The translations under genes were made by a program, and so were the position numbers. DNA of 62,237 bases from CAZUZD01 sp964624465 (GTDB lineage Bacteria; Planctomycetota; Planctomycetia; Isosphaerales; Isosphaeraceae): positions 1 through 62,237 of the forward strand of contig CAZUZD010000005.1 in the NCBI GenBank assembly GCA_964624465.1. Reading direction: 5' to 3'. The notes under the pieces were generated by a model. It was given only the letters and a program-made list of their open reading frames with translations. It did no database searches and was not told where the DNA came from. Below, in pieces: positions 34,680 to 42,823 of the stretch. Position 1 is the stretch's first letter. Each line of letters starts with the position of its first letter.

Positions 34680-36910
34680 CTAACGCGGTCCGTGTCGGCG
34701 GGCTCGGCGGCGGCGGTGCGGACACCCGGGGCGCCCTCGGACGAGGACCGGGCGTAAGCGATCCAGCGCTCCTGGAGCTCGGCGTAGGTCTGGATCTGGT
34801 AGTGCCGCCGCAGCGCGGCCTCGAAGCCGTGGCGCTGGGCGTCGCGGACGAACTCGACGAACCGCACGGGCGAATCCTGGTCGACCAGGAACCGGGTCAG
34901 GGAGATGCTCTGGGCGTAGTACAGCGGCCAGTGCTTGCCCTCGGGGTAGTCCATCACCATGAGCTGCTCGACCGAGAAGATCTTGCCGCCACGCAGGGGC
35001 GCGTGCAGGTCGGCGGCCCGACCGGCCTGCTCGTCTTGCGGTTCGGAGAGCACGGCCATGCCCTCGTCCGCCCAGCGCGGGATCTGCTGCTCGGGAAACA
35101 GCTCGGCCAGGACGATGTGCGTGACCTCGTGCGGCAGGATCGCCGCCAGCATCTTGGGATGGTCGGTCCGCAGATTCACCCGCCGCGCCGTGACCCGGCC
35201 GGCCATCAGCCCGGAGGTGGAGAAGCCCGGGGAGTCCTCGGGCTGGCCGGTCCGCTCGCTGAACTCGCGGGCGCTGGGATACAGGTAGATCTCGCAGACC
35301 GGGAACCAGCGGTTGGCCGGGTCGGTGGCCGTCCACCGCTGGAGCTGGGACGTGCGGGTGGCCTCGGCGATGCCGGCCACCTTCTCGGCCAGGGCGGGAT
35401 CGACGTGGAAAACCCGGAAGTTCGTGGAGTTGAGCACCTGCCAGCGGCCAGCGTCGGGATCGTTGCTCGGCACGGCAGCGGGCGCCGGCACCGCGGGCGG
35501 CGCACCCGTACCGGGTCGGGCCATCAGACCGGGCGCGGCGGGCGGCGTCGGCGACTGGCCGCGGACCGCAACCTTCGAGACCTGGGGTCCGGCGCCAGCC
35601 GTCTGCGACTGCGCACCGCCCGGGGCCGGGGTCCGGGCCCGTCGCGGCGCGGCCGGGTTGGCGGCGCCCTTGGAGCGCTCCTTGACCAGGCTCATGAGGT
35701 ACTCGTCGTACCAGTGCTTGGGGTCGAGACCCTGGATCTTCGCGATCTCCTCGGCGATCGCCTGCCACTCGGCGGCGTCCCGGGGCTGGGCGTTGATCCG
35801 CTTGACGACGGTGAATCGCAGGCAGTACGCCCACACCGCCTTGCGATTCTCGGGCAAGGCTCCGGAGTCGGCGAGCGCGCCGTAGAAGGTTCCGGCCTGC
35901 TCGTACGACCGCTTGCGGAACGCCGCGTCGGCCTCGCTCAGCCCGGTCGGCGCCTTGGGCTGGTTCTCTTCCTCCGGGCTCTCGGCCGGCAGGGTAGGCT
36001 CCGGGTCCGACTTCGTCCGGGCGGGCGCGGGCTCATCCGGTTCCGGGGTGTCGCCGATGGGCAGGGGGCTGGGCGGCTCGTCGGGATCGGCGGGGGCCGA
36101 ACGGTTTCCCGGCGTGGCAGCAGCCCCTCCGGAACGGGCGGCGGGGGGAGCGGATACCGCCGGCGGCTTCGCAAGCTCCTCGGGGTCGAAGAGCGGGGTC
36201 TCGCCGGCGGGAGCCGGATTCGTGCTGGGGCGGGGCGGGGCGGGACGCGGTGCAGGGGAGGGTGTCGGGGCGGTGGTCTCGGTGCTGGATCGCTCGACGG
36301 CCGGATCGGACGGGGGCAGGGGCAGGGGCGCCGGCGGCTCCGAAGGGGGGCCGGGGTCCGGGCTGGCCGAGGCGGGTCGGGTCGTGCCCTTGCCAGGACG
36401 CTCGGGGGCTGGGTCGTTGGGCGGAACGTCGGGCACGACCACCGAGGGTTCGACCGTGGGCGGCTTCGGTGCCGGCGGATTCGCGATTCCCTGGGCCGCA
36501 CCGGGCCGCGGCGGTGCGGCCGGCGGCGCCGACGCCGGCGGGAGGGCCGCCGCGGGCGGGGGCGTCGGCGCACCGGCAGCGGGCCGGGGCTTCCGGGAGA
36601 GGATGGCGAGGTTCTCGCGGAAGTGCTCGGCCTCGCGGGTGCGGCCGGCGGCTTCGGCCTGCTCGGCGGCCCGCTCGTAGGCGGTTCGCAGCGCCTCGCG
36701 GATGGCCGGACGGGTGGCGGCATCGGCACCGACGAGGGCGGATTCGAGCGCGGCGGCGGCGCCCGCGGCATCCCCCTTCGCCAGCAGGGCCTGCCCGCGT
36801 GCGATCGCGGCGGGCGGCCCGTCGACGGTGGCCCGCGCCAGCGGCGCCAGCGGCAGCAGGGCGGAGACGACCAGGGCGGCCGAAACGGCTGCGGCGGAGG
36901 GGCGGAGCAT
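34670..36910 (-). CDS. Secreted DUF1570 putative metalloprotease with Pro-rich linker
   Basis: 746 residues. A signal peptide (MLRPSAAAVSAALVVSALLPLAPLA) is followed by a short helical repeat region (about 30-110) and roughly 230 residues of Pro/Ala-rich disorder. A TPR-like helical segment (SEADAAFRKRSYEQAGTFYGALA) precedes the C-terminal DUF1570/peptidase-MA-like domain with HEVTH and IPRWADEGMAVLSEP, the gluzincin zinc site. I infer a periplasmic or surface putative peptidase; the substrate is unknown. The ATG at 36910 is chosen because the signal peptide starts there; the open frame extends to 37033. It shares its domain with the gene at 3026-4867. It overlaps the AddA-like gene tail to tail by 10 nt. 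Confidence 0.88.
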   Translation of the reverse strand: MLRPSAAAVSAALVVSALLPLAPLARATVDGPPAAIARGQALLAKGDAAGAAAALESALVGADAATRPAIREALRTAYERAAEQAEAAGRTREAEHFRENLAILSRKPRPAAGAPTPPPAAALPPASAPPAAPPRPGAAQGIANPPAPKPPTVEPSVVVPDVPPNDPAPERPGKGTTRPASASPDPGPPSEPPAPLPLPPSDPAVERSSTETTAPTPSPAPRPAPPRPSTNPAPAGETPLFDPEELAKPPAVSAPPAARSGGAAATPGNRSAPADPDEPPSPLPIGDTPEPDEPAPARTKSDPEPTLPAESPEEENQPKAPTGLSEADAAFRKRSYEQAGTFYGALADSGALPENRKAVWAYCLRFTVVKRINAQPRDAAEWQAIAEEIAKIQGLDPKHWYDEYLMSLVKERSKGAANPAAPRRARTPAPGGAQSQTAGAGPQVSKVAVRGQSPTPPAAPGLMARPGTGAPPAVPAPAAVPSNDPDAGRWQVLNSTNFRVFHVDPALAEKVAGIAEATRTSQLQRWTATDPANRWFPVCEIYLYPSAREFSERTGQPEDSPGFSTSGLMAGRVTARRVNLRTDHPKMLAAILPHEVTHIVLAELFPEQQIPRWADEGMAVLSEPQDEQAGRAADLHAPLRGGKIFSVEQLMVMDYPEGKHWPLYYAQSISLTRFLVDQDSPVRFVEFVRDAQRHGFEAALRRHYQIQTYAELQERWIAYARSSSEGAPGVRTAAAEPADTDRVSQE

Positions 36911-37298
36911 GACAATCCCTGTCTGGCGCTGCGGTCGAGCGTGCGGCCACATCCGTGGCGAGACCAGCCATCCGGTTGCGAGTGCTCGGGTGGTTGGCCT
37001 CGGGCCGCTTCGACCTCGTCCCTGGGGTCGCATCGAGCGTTGGCAGTGCGGTCGGCGGGGCCCGATCGGCCGGTCGCCGGCGTGCCCCCGACGGTCGCCT
37101 GTGTCGGTCCTCGGGCCGTGGCAGTATGGACCGACCCCGAAAACGGGTCAACCCGAACCGAAGGGCGTGCGACGCGCTGCCCGGTCGGCCCGGCGGGGGC
37201 GATCGGCTATACTGCGGACGCGGGCGAGACGGCGGTCCCGGGACGGTCCCGGCCGCGTGGTTCCGATCGCTTGCCGGCCGGTCTGCCTCCAATTCGCC
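36911..37298. other. Divergent intergenic region (388 nt)
   Basis: It separates the DUF1570 gene from rsmD. The only promoter-like element is TATACT at 37208-37213 (+), 86 nt before rsmD, without a convincing -35. No RNA gene or conserved ORF is apparent. Confidence 0.4.
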
Positions 37299-37979
37299 AT
37301 GCGCATCATCGCCGGCCTGCGCCGGGGCCACAAATTCGACGGGCCGGCCGGTCACTCCAAGACCCGACCGACCAGCGACTTCGTTCGCGAGTCGATCTTC
37401 AACATCCTGGGCGAGTCGGTCGCCGATCGCCCGGTGCTCGACCTCTTCGCCGGCACCGGGGCCCTCGGCTTCGAGGCCCTGAGCCGGGGCGCCCGCCACG
37501 CCACGTTCGTCGAGTGCGATCGCGACCAGGCCGCGCAGATCCGGCGGAACCTGACGGTCCTGAAGTTCGCCGACGTCGGCACCGTGGCGCCGCTCGACAC
37601 GTATCGCTTCCTGCGGGCGTACCGCCCGGCCGACGAGTCGCCGATCCTCGCGTTCGTCGACCCGCCCTACGCCGAGTACCGCAACCACACCGACCGCTTC
37701 CGCAAGGGCCTGACGCTGCTGCTGGGCCGGGCCCCCGCCGGCTCGATCGTGGTCGTCGAGGGGCCCGACCGCTTCCCGCCCGACGCCTTGCCCGACCCCG
37801 ACGGCTGGGAAACCTACCGCTACGGCAGCACCGTCGTCGCCTTCCGGACCGTCGCGGAGCCGCCATCGGTTTCCGATTCCGGTGACGAACCGACCGATTC
37901 CGATGGATCGGCCGAGCCCCTGGCCGAGGGGACGGACATCGAGACCGACGGCCGCGAACCGCTGGACCCCGAGACCTGA
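37299..37979 (+). CDS. rsmD: 16S rRNA (guanine-966-N2)-methyltransferase
   Basis: 226-residue SAM methyltransferase that modifies G966 of 16S rRNA. MRIIAGLRRGHKF is the family start. The SAM site is VLDLFAGTGALGFEALSRGA and the catalytic motif is DPPY (within FVDPPYAEY). The last 35 residues are Asp/Glu-rich and exceed the usual ~190-residue length; such acidic tails are common in this genome type. I chose ATG at 37299, since the open frame extends upstream to 36702 without homology. It is convergent with a small orphan gene. Confidence 0.92.
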   Translation: MRIIAGLRRGHKFDGPAGHSKTRPTSDFVRESIFNILGESVADRPVLDLFAGTGALGFEALSRGARHATFVECDRDQAAQIRRNLTVLKFADVGTVAPLDTYRFLRAYRPADESPILAFVDPPYAEYRNHTDRFRKGLTLLLGRAPAGSIVVVEGPDRFPPDALPDPDGWETYRYGSTVVAFRTVAEPPSVSDSGDEPTDSDGSAEPLAEGTDIETDGREPLDPET

Positions 37980-38002
37980 TCGAGATCGCAACTGCCGGTC
38001 GC

Positions 38003-38197
38003 TCAGTGCCGGAGGACCGGGGCCGGCGCCGGCTCTAGCAGGTCGGTGGGGACGAGCCAGACGGCGGGCTGGCCCTGCTCGTGGGTCCCGAACCAGACGC
38101 CCGAATGGTCGGCCAGGTCACCACCGAGTGACTCGCCCGTGACCACGACCACGCCGAGCCGCTCGCCCAGCCGCACGAACTCGCCGACGGACACCAT
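38003..38197 (-). CDS. Small conserved-looking protein of unknown function (64 aa)
   Basis: 64-residue ORF with a strong GGGAGG site 6 nt before its ATG and no other good gene on either strand here. It begins MVSVGEFVRLGERLG and contains GVWFGTHEQGQPAVWLVPTDLLEP; alternating hydrophobic residues suggest a small beta-barrel (SH3-like) fold. Codon use is like its neighbours. Its stop is 23 nt from the convergent rsmD stop and it is divergent from the nucleotidyltransferase gene. I recognise no family. The long open frame continuing upstream to 40114 is antisense to the next gene and is not real. Confidence 0.6.
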   Translation of the reverse strand: MVSVGEFVRLGERLGVVVVTGESLGGDLADHSGVWFGTHEQGQPAVWLVPTDLLEPAPAPVLRH

Positions 38198-38287
38198 CCC
38201 CCGCCTCCCTGTCCCGCGAACCTGCCAGGTGAGCAGGCAGTCTAACCATCGGAGCCGCTCGTCGGCGCCAACCAGAGGGCTCTCAGG

Positions 38288-39694
38288 ATGACGGCCGGCG
38301 CAACCGAGCACGACGATCTGGAGCAGAACGACCCCAGGCGGTGGTTTGCCACCCAGGTGGTGGCCCGGCTCCGCGAGCACGGCCACGAGGCCCTCTGGGC
38401 GGGCGGCTGCGTGCGCGACCTGCTGCTGGGCCAGCCGCCGGCCGACTTCGACGTCGCGACCGACGCCCGACCCGAGCAGGTCATGAAGCTGTTCCGACGC
38501 ACGGTGCCGGTCGGCATCAGCTTCGGTGTCGTGCGCGTGCTCGGGCCGCACAAGCCGGCCGGCGAGGTCGAGGTCGCCACCTTCCGCTCCGACGGCACCT
38601 ATCTCGACGGCCGCCGGCCCGAGTCGGTGCAGTTCTCGTCGGCCCGCGAGGATGCCGAGCGCCGCGACTTCACGATCAACGGCATGTTCTACGATCCCCT
38701 CGACGGCCGGGTGATCGACCATGTCGGCGGTCGGGCCGACCTGGAGCAGAAAGTCCTGCGCGCGATCGGGAACGCCTCCGAGCGATTTGCCGAGGACAAG
38801 CTGCGGTTGCTGCGAGCGGTGCGATTCGCCGCCCGGTTCGATCTGACGATCGATCCGGCCACCCGCGAGGCCGTGGCGGCCATGGGGCCGGAGATCCGGG
38901 TGGTGGCGCCGGAGCGGATCGCCCAGGAGCTCCGGAAGATGCTCGTGCATCCGAGCCGCGCCCGCGCCATGGAGCTGGCCGAGTCGCTCGGGTTGGTGGC
39001 GACGATCCTGCCGCCCCTGGTGCCGATGAAGGGCCTGCCCCAGCACAAGGCCGTGCTCCCCGGCGGCGACCTCTGGGACCATACGCTCCGCACCCTGGAG
39101 GAGCTGGGGCCCGACCCGAGCTTCACCCTGGCGTTCTCGGCGCTGCTGCACGACGTTGGCAAGCCCGCCACCCGGGGACTCCGCGACGGCCGCATGAGCT
39201 TCCACGGTCACGAGCTGGTCGGTCGCCGGATCGCCGATGGCCTGGCTCGCGACCTCCGGCTCTCCAACGCCGAGCGCGACCGGATCAACTGGCTGGTCGA
39301 GTTCCATCAGGCACTGGGCGAGGCCCGCAGCCTCCGCGAGGCTCGACTGAAGCGGATCCTGGCCACGCCGGGGATCGAAGAACTGCTGGCGCTGCATCGG
39401 GCCGACGCCCTGGCCTCCGATGGCGATTGCGCGCATGTGGACTATTGCGAGTGGTACCTCCGCAGCCAGCCGCAGGGCCCGATCAACCCGCCGCCACTCG
39501 TCACCGGCCACGACCTCCAGAAGCGACTGGGCCTCGAACCTGGGCCGCACTTCAAGGGTCTGCTCGACCTCGTCCGCGAGGCCCAGCTCGAGCGCGTCGT
39601 CGGCAGCAAGGCCGAGGCCCTCGATTGGGTCCGCCGCCGGCTGGACGAGTCCCCGGTCGCCGGCGACCCCACCGAGCCTTCCGAAGACGTCTGA
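38288..39694 (+). CDS. CCA tRNA nucleotidyltransferase / poly(A) polymerase family, HD domain
   Basis: 468-residue class II nucleotidyltransferase. The N-terminal head has GGCVRDLLLG with the DFDVATDA metal site. It is followed by RRDFTINGMFYD, the neck RLLRAVRFAARF, and a C-terminal HD domain with LLHDVGKP and FHGHELVG. Such HD-containing proteins add CCA to tRNAs, or only part of it. This matters here because the tRNA-Ala gene in this window does not encode CCA. Poly(A) polymerase is the alternative but is less likely with an HD domain. Start ATG at 38288. Confidence 0.88.
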   Translation: MTAGATEHDDLEQNDPRRWFATQVVARLREHGHEALWAGGCVRDLLLGQPPADFDVATDARPEQVMKLFRRTVPVGISFGVVRVLGPHKPAGEVEVATFRSDGTYLDGRRPESVQFSSAREDAERRDFTINGMFYDPLDGRVIDHVGGRADLEQKVLRAIGNASERFAEDKLRLLRAVRFAARFDLTIDPATREAVAAMGPEIRVVAPERIAQELRKMLVHPSRARAMELAESLGLVATILPPLVPMKGLPQHKAVLPGGDLWDHTLRTLEELGPDPSFTLAFSALLHDVGKPATRGLRDGRMSFHGHELVGRRIADGLARDLRLSNAERDRINWLVEFHQALGEARSLREARLKRILATPGIEELLALHRADALASDGDCAHVDYCEWYLRSQPQGPINPPPLVTGHDLQKRLGLEPGPHFKGLLDLVREAQLERVVGSKAEALDWVRRRLDESPVAGDPTEPSEDV

Positions 39695-40167
39695 GCCCGC
39701 GATCCGACGTGCTCGTCGTCGGCTACGGAGATCCTCGCTGCCTCCGCCGTCCGCCCAGGTTTCGGGCCGGCCCGCCCGGGTGCGCGCTGGTCGAGTCGCA
39801 ACGCGCGATGCCGGTGGCGGTAGGCCGCGGTGTCGGAACTTTGTTGGATTCCGATTCGAGCCTTGTTGTGTGAAATTCTGGGGAAATTGCGGCGGTTGAT
39901 CGCTGCTTTGGCCCTTCCCACGACTACAATTCCTGCGGTACAAGATCCGACCGCGCCGGGGCCAGACGCCTGGGCGGAGCGGGCGAGGCACCGGAACACC
40001 GGCGCACCGCTTGCACAGGGTCCTGCCCACCGTGGCCTGCCAGCCACATCGCCTCCCTTGCTGGCAAACCACCCCCCAGTTGCGTTCGACGAGAGCCCGT
40101 GAGCCTGGCGGCAAGCCGGCCGGGCCCGCCCACCCGCCTGCCGGGCGGGTGCTGATCGGGGTATCTG
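39695..40167 (+). other. Long leader/intergenic region (473 nt)
   Basis: The middle (about 39835-39935) is unusually A/T-rich for this genome and contains TACAAT at 39925-39930, a plausible -10 without a well-spaced -35. A perfect 8-bp hairpin (40131-40138 with 40144-40151) sits 16 nt before the next start codon and could affect translation. No ORF with normal codon use is seen. Confidence 0.45.
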
Positions 40168-41301
40168 ATGAGACAGACCATGGCCACGGATCGGTTGGAT
40201 CGGATTTCGACGGGCTCCCGGCCGGTGACGGGAGTCTGGACCGACGCGGTGGCCGCCGAGGGCACCGGGCGGGTCGAAGGCATCGACGCGCTCCGGGGGC
40301 TGGCGATTGTCGCGATGATCGTCGCCAACGCCGCCGGAGTCTTGCTGGCCGAGCCGCACCCGTTCGCCTTGCGCGCGTTCGGATCGGTGGCGGCCCCGAT
40401 CTTCGTGACCCTGGCAGGGCTGATGGTCGGGCTGGCCGCGGCTGGCGGTCGCCGGACCCTGTTCGACTTCGTCAAGCGCGGGGCCGGGCTGGTGCTCGTG
40501 GCGGCGGTGCTCGACATCGGCCTCGTCGGCTGGCTACCGATGATGACGTTCGATGTGCTCTACATCGTCGGGCTCTCGCTGCCGCTGGCCTTCCTGGTCG
40601 CCCGTGGGCCGCTCTGGTTGCAGTGGACCGCGCCGCTGACCCTGTTCGCGCTCACGCCAATCTTGCAGGCCGCCCTGGGCTACCGGGTCGAGATGCCGCT
40701 GGTCGACCGGGCCACGCCGCCGGTCGAGTGGCTCTCGCTGGTGCCCGACGCCGCGCGACGGTTCGGCGTCGACGGCTGGTTCCCCATGTTCCCCTGGCTG
40801 GGGTTCGCCCTGTTCGGGGTGCTGCTCGAACGCTGGCGCCGGGAGCCGCAGAGCATCGTCCGGCCCGACGCCCGCCTGGCGCTCCTGCTGATGGCATTCG
40901 GAGGCCTGCTCTGGTGGCTGGCCCCCGGGCCGATGGAGACCCGCAAGGGGTACAGCGAACTCTTCTATCCCCCCTCGCTGGGCTACATCCTCACCGCCGC
41001 CGGCCTGGTGCTCGGGCTGCTCGCCACCTCCCAGCGCTGGGGGCAGTCGCCGGCGGGCATGATGCTCCAGCCGCTGGGGCGCAGCTCGCTGTTCCTCTAC
41101 CTGGCCCACCTGGTCCTGCTCGAGCTGGTCTGGCACCCGCTCTTCGGCCGCGAGCTGGAGCTGGGCGAGTACGTGAGCGCGACGAGTGCCCTGGCGATGC
41201 TCATCTGGGTGCTCGCCGCCTGGCTCTCGGCGCTCAAGGCCACCCTCCGCGATCGGGGCGTCCGCCTGCCCGGAGCCGTCTTGTTCCTGCTGGGCGGCTG
41301 A
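40168..41301 (+). CDS. DUF1624/DUF418-like membrane acyltransferase family protein
   Basis: 377-residue protein with about ten transmembrane segments. The start RVEGIDALRGLAIVAMIVANAAG is the signature of the DUF1624 (heparan-alpha-glucosaminide N-acetyltransferase-like) and DUF418 families, which move acyl groups across the membrane. GWFPMFPWLGFALFG and LGRSSLFLYLAHL are further family motifs. Substrate unknown. It follows a long A/T-rich leader and is convergent with argG; a bulged hairpin lies between. ATG at 40180 is an alternative start. Confidence 0.8.
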   Translation: MRQTMATDRLDRISTGSRPVTGVWTDAVAAEGTGRVEGIDALRGLAIVAMIVANAAGVLLAEPHPFALRAFGSVAAPIFVTLAGLMVGLAAAGGRRTLFDFVKRGAGLVLVAAVLDIGLVGWLPMMTFDVLYIVGLSLPLAFLVARGPLWLQWTAPLTLFALTPILQAALGYRVEMPLVDRATPPVEWLSLVPDAARRFGVDGWFPMFPWLGFALFGVLLERWRREPQSIVRPDARLALLLMAFGGLLWWLAPGPMETRKGYSELFYPPSLGYILTAAGLVLGLLATSQRWGQSPAGMMLQPLGRSSLFLYLAHLVLLELVWHPLFGRELELGEYVSATSALAMLIWVLAAWLSALKATLRDRGVRLPGAVLFLLGG

Positions 41302-41332
41302 GCAAGGCCCGCTCCCGAAGCCCTGGAAATGC

Positions 41333-41371
41333 CCGGAGCCGGTCGTCCCCGGGGTGGGACGCCGGCTCCGG
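41333..41371. terminator. Bidirectional hairpin between convergent genes
   Basis: A 16-bp stem with a single bulged T (41343) spans 41333-41371 around a 6-nt loop, between the stops of the membrane protein and argG. No U-tract. Confidence 0.7.
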
Positions 41372-41394
41372 CGCGTTCAGGCCGTCGACCCGGT

Positions 41395-42654
41395 TCAGCC
41401 GTTGGGGCTGTCGGGCGGGATGATGTTGGGCAGCTCGACCTTGTCCGAGCCAGGGCCCTTGAGCATCTGGACCTTGGCCTGGGTGGTCTGCATCAGGCCG
41501 TGGATCTTGATGAAGCCCTGGGCGGCGGCCGAGTCGTACTTGTCGCCTTCCTCGTAGGTCGCCAGCTCGTGCCGGTAGAGCGAGAACTCGCTCTTGCGGC
41601 CCACGATGTGGCAATGGCCCTTGAACAGCTTCACGCGGGCGACACCGCTGACGTATTGCTGGTTCGAGACGACGAAGGCCATCAGGTCCTGATGCAGGGC
41701 GCTGAACCAGAGGCCGTTGTAGATCAGGTCGGAGTACGCCTGGCTCACGTAGGTCTTGAACCGCAGCGCGTCCTTGCTGAGCGTGAGGAACTCGATCTCG
41801 CGGTGGGCCTCGTGCAGCACGTAGGCGGCCGGTGCCTCGTAGATCTCGCGCGACTTGATGCCGACGAGCCGGTTCTCGATGTGGTCGACGCGGCCGACGC
41901 CGTGGCGGCCGGCGATCCGGTTCAGCTCCTCGATCAGCGGGGCGCCGTCCATCTCGCGGCCGTTGAGCGCGATCGGCTTGCCGCGCTCGAAGGTGATCTC
42001 GACGACCTCGGGTTCATCGGGGGCCTCGCGCGGGTCGACGGTCCACTGGAAGGTGGCCGCGGGCGGCTCGACCCAGGGGTCCTCCAGGATGCCGGCCTCG
42101 ATCGAGCGGCCCCAGAGGTTCTGGTCGGTCGAGAAGATCTTGTCCTTGGTCGCCTCGACCTCGATGCCGTGCTGTGCGGCGTAGGCCAGCTCCTCGGTGC
42201 GGGTCCACTTCCACTCGCGCACCGGGGCGATGATCTTGAGGTGCGGGGCGAGCGTCTGGAACGTGACGTCGAACCGGACCTGATCGTTCCCCTTGCCCGT
42301 GCAGCCGTGGGCCACCGCGACCGCCCCGTGCTCCTTGGCCACCCGGACCATGAGCTGGGCGATCAGGGGCCGGCCCAGGGCGGTGGCCAGCGGGTACTTC
42401 CCTTCGTAGAGGGCGCCGGCCATCAGCGAGGGGAAGGCGAAGTAGTCGACGAAGAGGTTGCGGACGTCCTCGGCGATCGCCTCGACGGCGCCGGTGCGCA
42501 GCGCCTTATCGCGGATCGCCTGGATGTCCTGGCCCTGGCCCAGGTCGCAGGTGTAAGCGATGACGTCCAGGCCGTACGTCTCGTTGATCCACTTGACGGC
42601 GACCGACGTATCGAGGCCACCGCTGTAGGCGAGGACGACTTTGTCTCGTGCCAC
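41395..42654 (-). CDS. argG: Argininosuccinate synthase
   Basis: 419 residues. It joins citrulline and aspartate with ATP in arginine synthesis. AYSGGLDTSVAVKW is the ATP pyrophosphatase P-loop, and AHGCTGKGNDQVRFD and NLWGRSIEAG are characteristic. Length is near the ~400 norm. A -10-like TATGAT lies on the minus strand at 42755-42750, about 95 nt upstream, without a clear -35. It is the last gene of the lysC-side block on this strand, separated from lysC by 169 nt. Both enzymes draw on aspartate. Confidence 0.96.
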   Translation of the reverse strand: MARDKVVLAYSGGLDTSVAVKWINETYGLDVIAYTCDLGQGQDIQAIRDKALRTGAVEAIAEDVRNLFVDYFAFPSLMAGALYEGKYPLATALGRPLIAQLMVRVAKEHGAVAVAHGCTGKGNDQVRFDVTFQTLAPHLKIIAPVREWKWTRTEELAYAAQHGIEVEATKDKIFSTDQNLWGRSIEAGILEDPWVEPPAATFQWTVDPREAPDEPEVVEITFERGKPIALNGREMDGAPLIEELNRIAGRHGVGRVDHIENRLVGIKSREIYEAPAAYVLHEAHREIEFLTLSKDALRFKTYVSQAYSDLIYNGLWFSALHQDLMAFVVSNQQYVSGVARVKLFKGHCHIVGRKSEFSLYRHELATYEEGDKYDSAAAQGFIKIHGLMQTTQAKVQMLKGPGSDKVELPNIIPPDSPNG

Positions 42655-42823
42655 GTTCGTTTCCCGTCCAGACTGGGCTGGGCTTGGTGAAGGGGGGCGT
42701 CAGGAGCGAATGGGAACCGGGGGTCCGCGGCGACCCGCCCGCGGTCAGAATCATAGCGGGTGCCAGCCCGCAGGATAGTCGTCGATCTGGGGGTTTTGCG
42801 CGAGCCTCTCCGGCCGTCCCGGA

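Noticed and set aside
38198..40114. Upstream extension of the 64-residue orphan frame across the nucleotidyltransferase gene
   Set aside because: It is antisense to a clear gene; only the last 64 codons have their own ribosome site and sit in free space.
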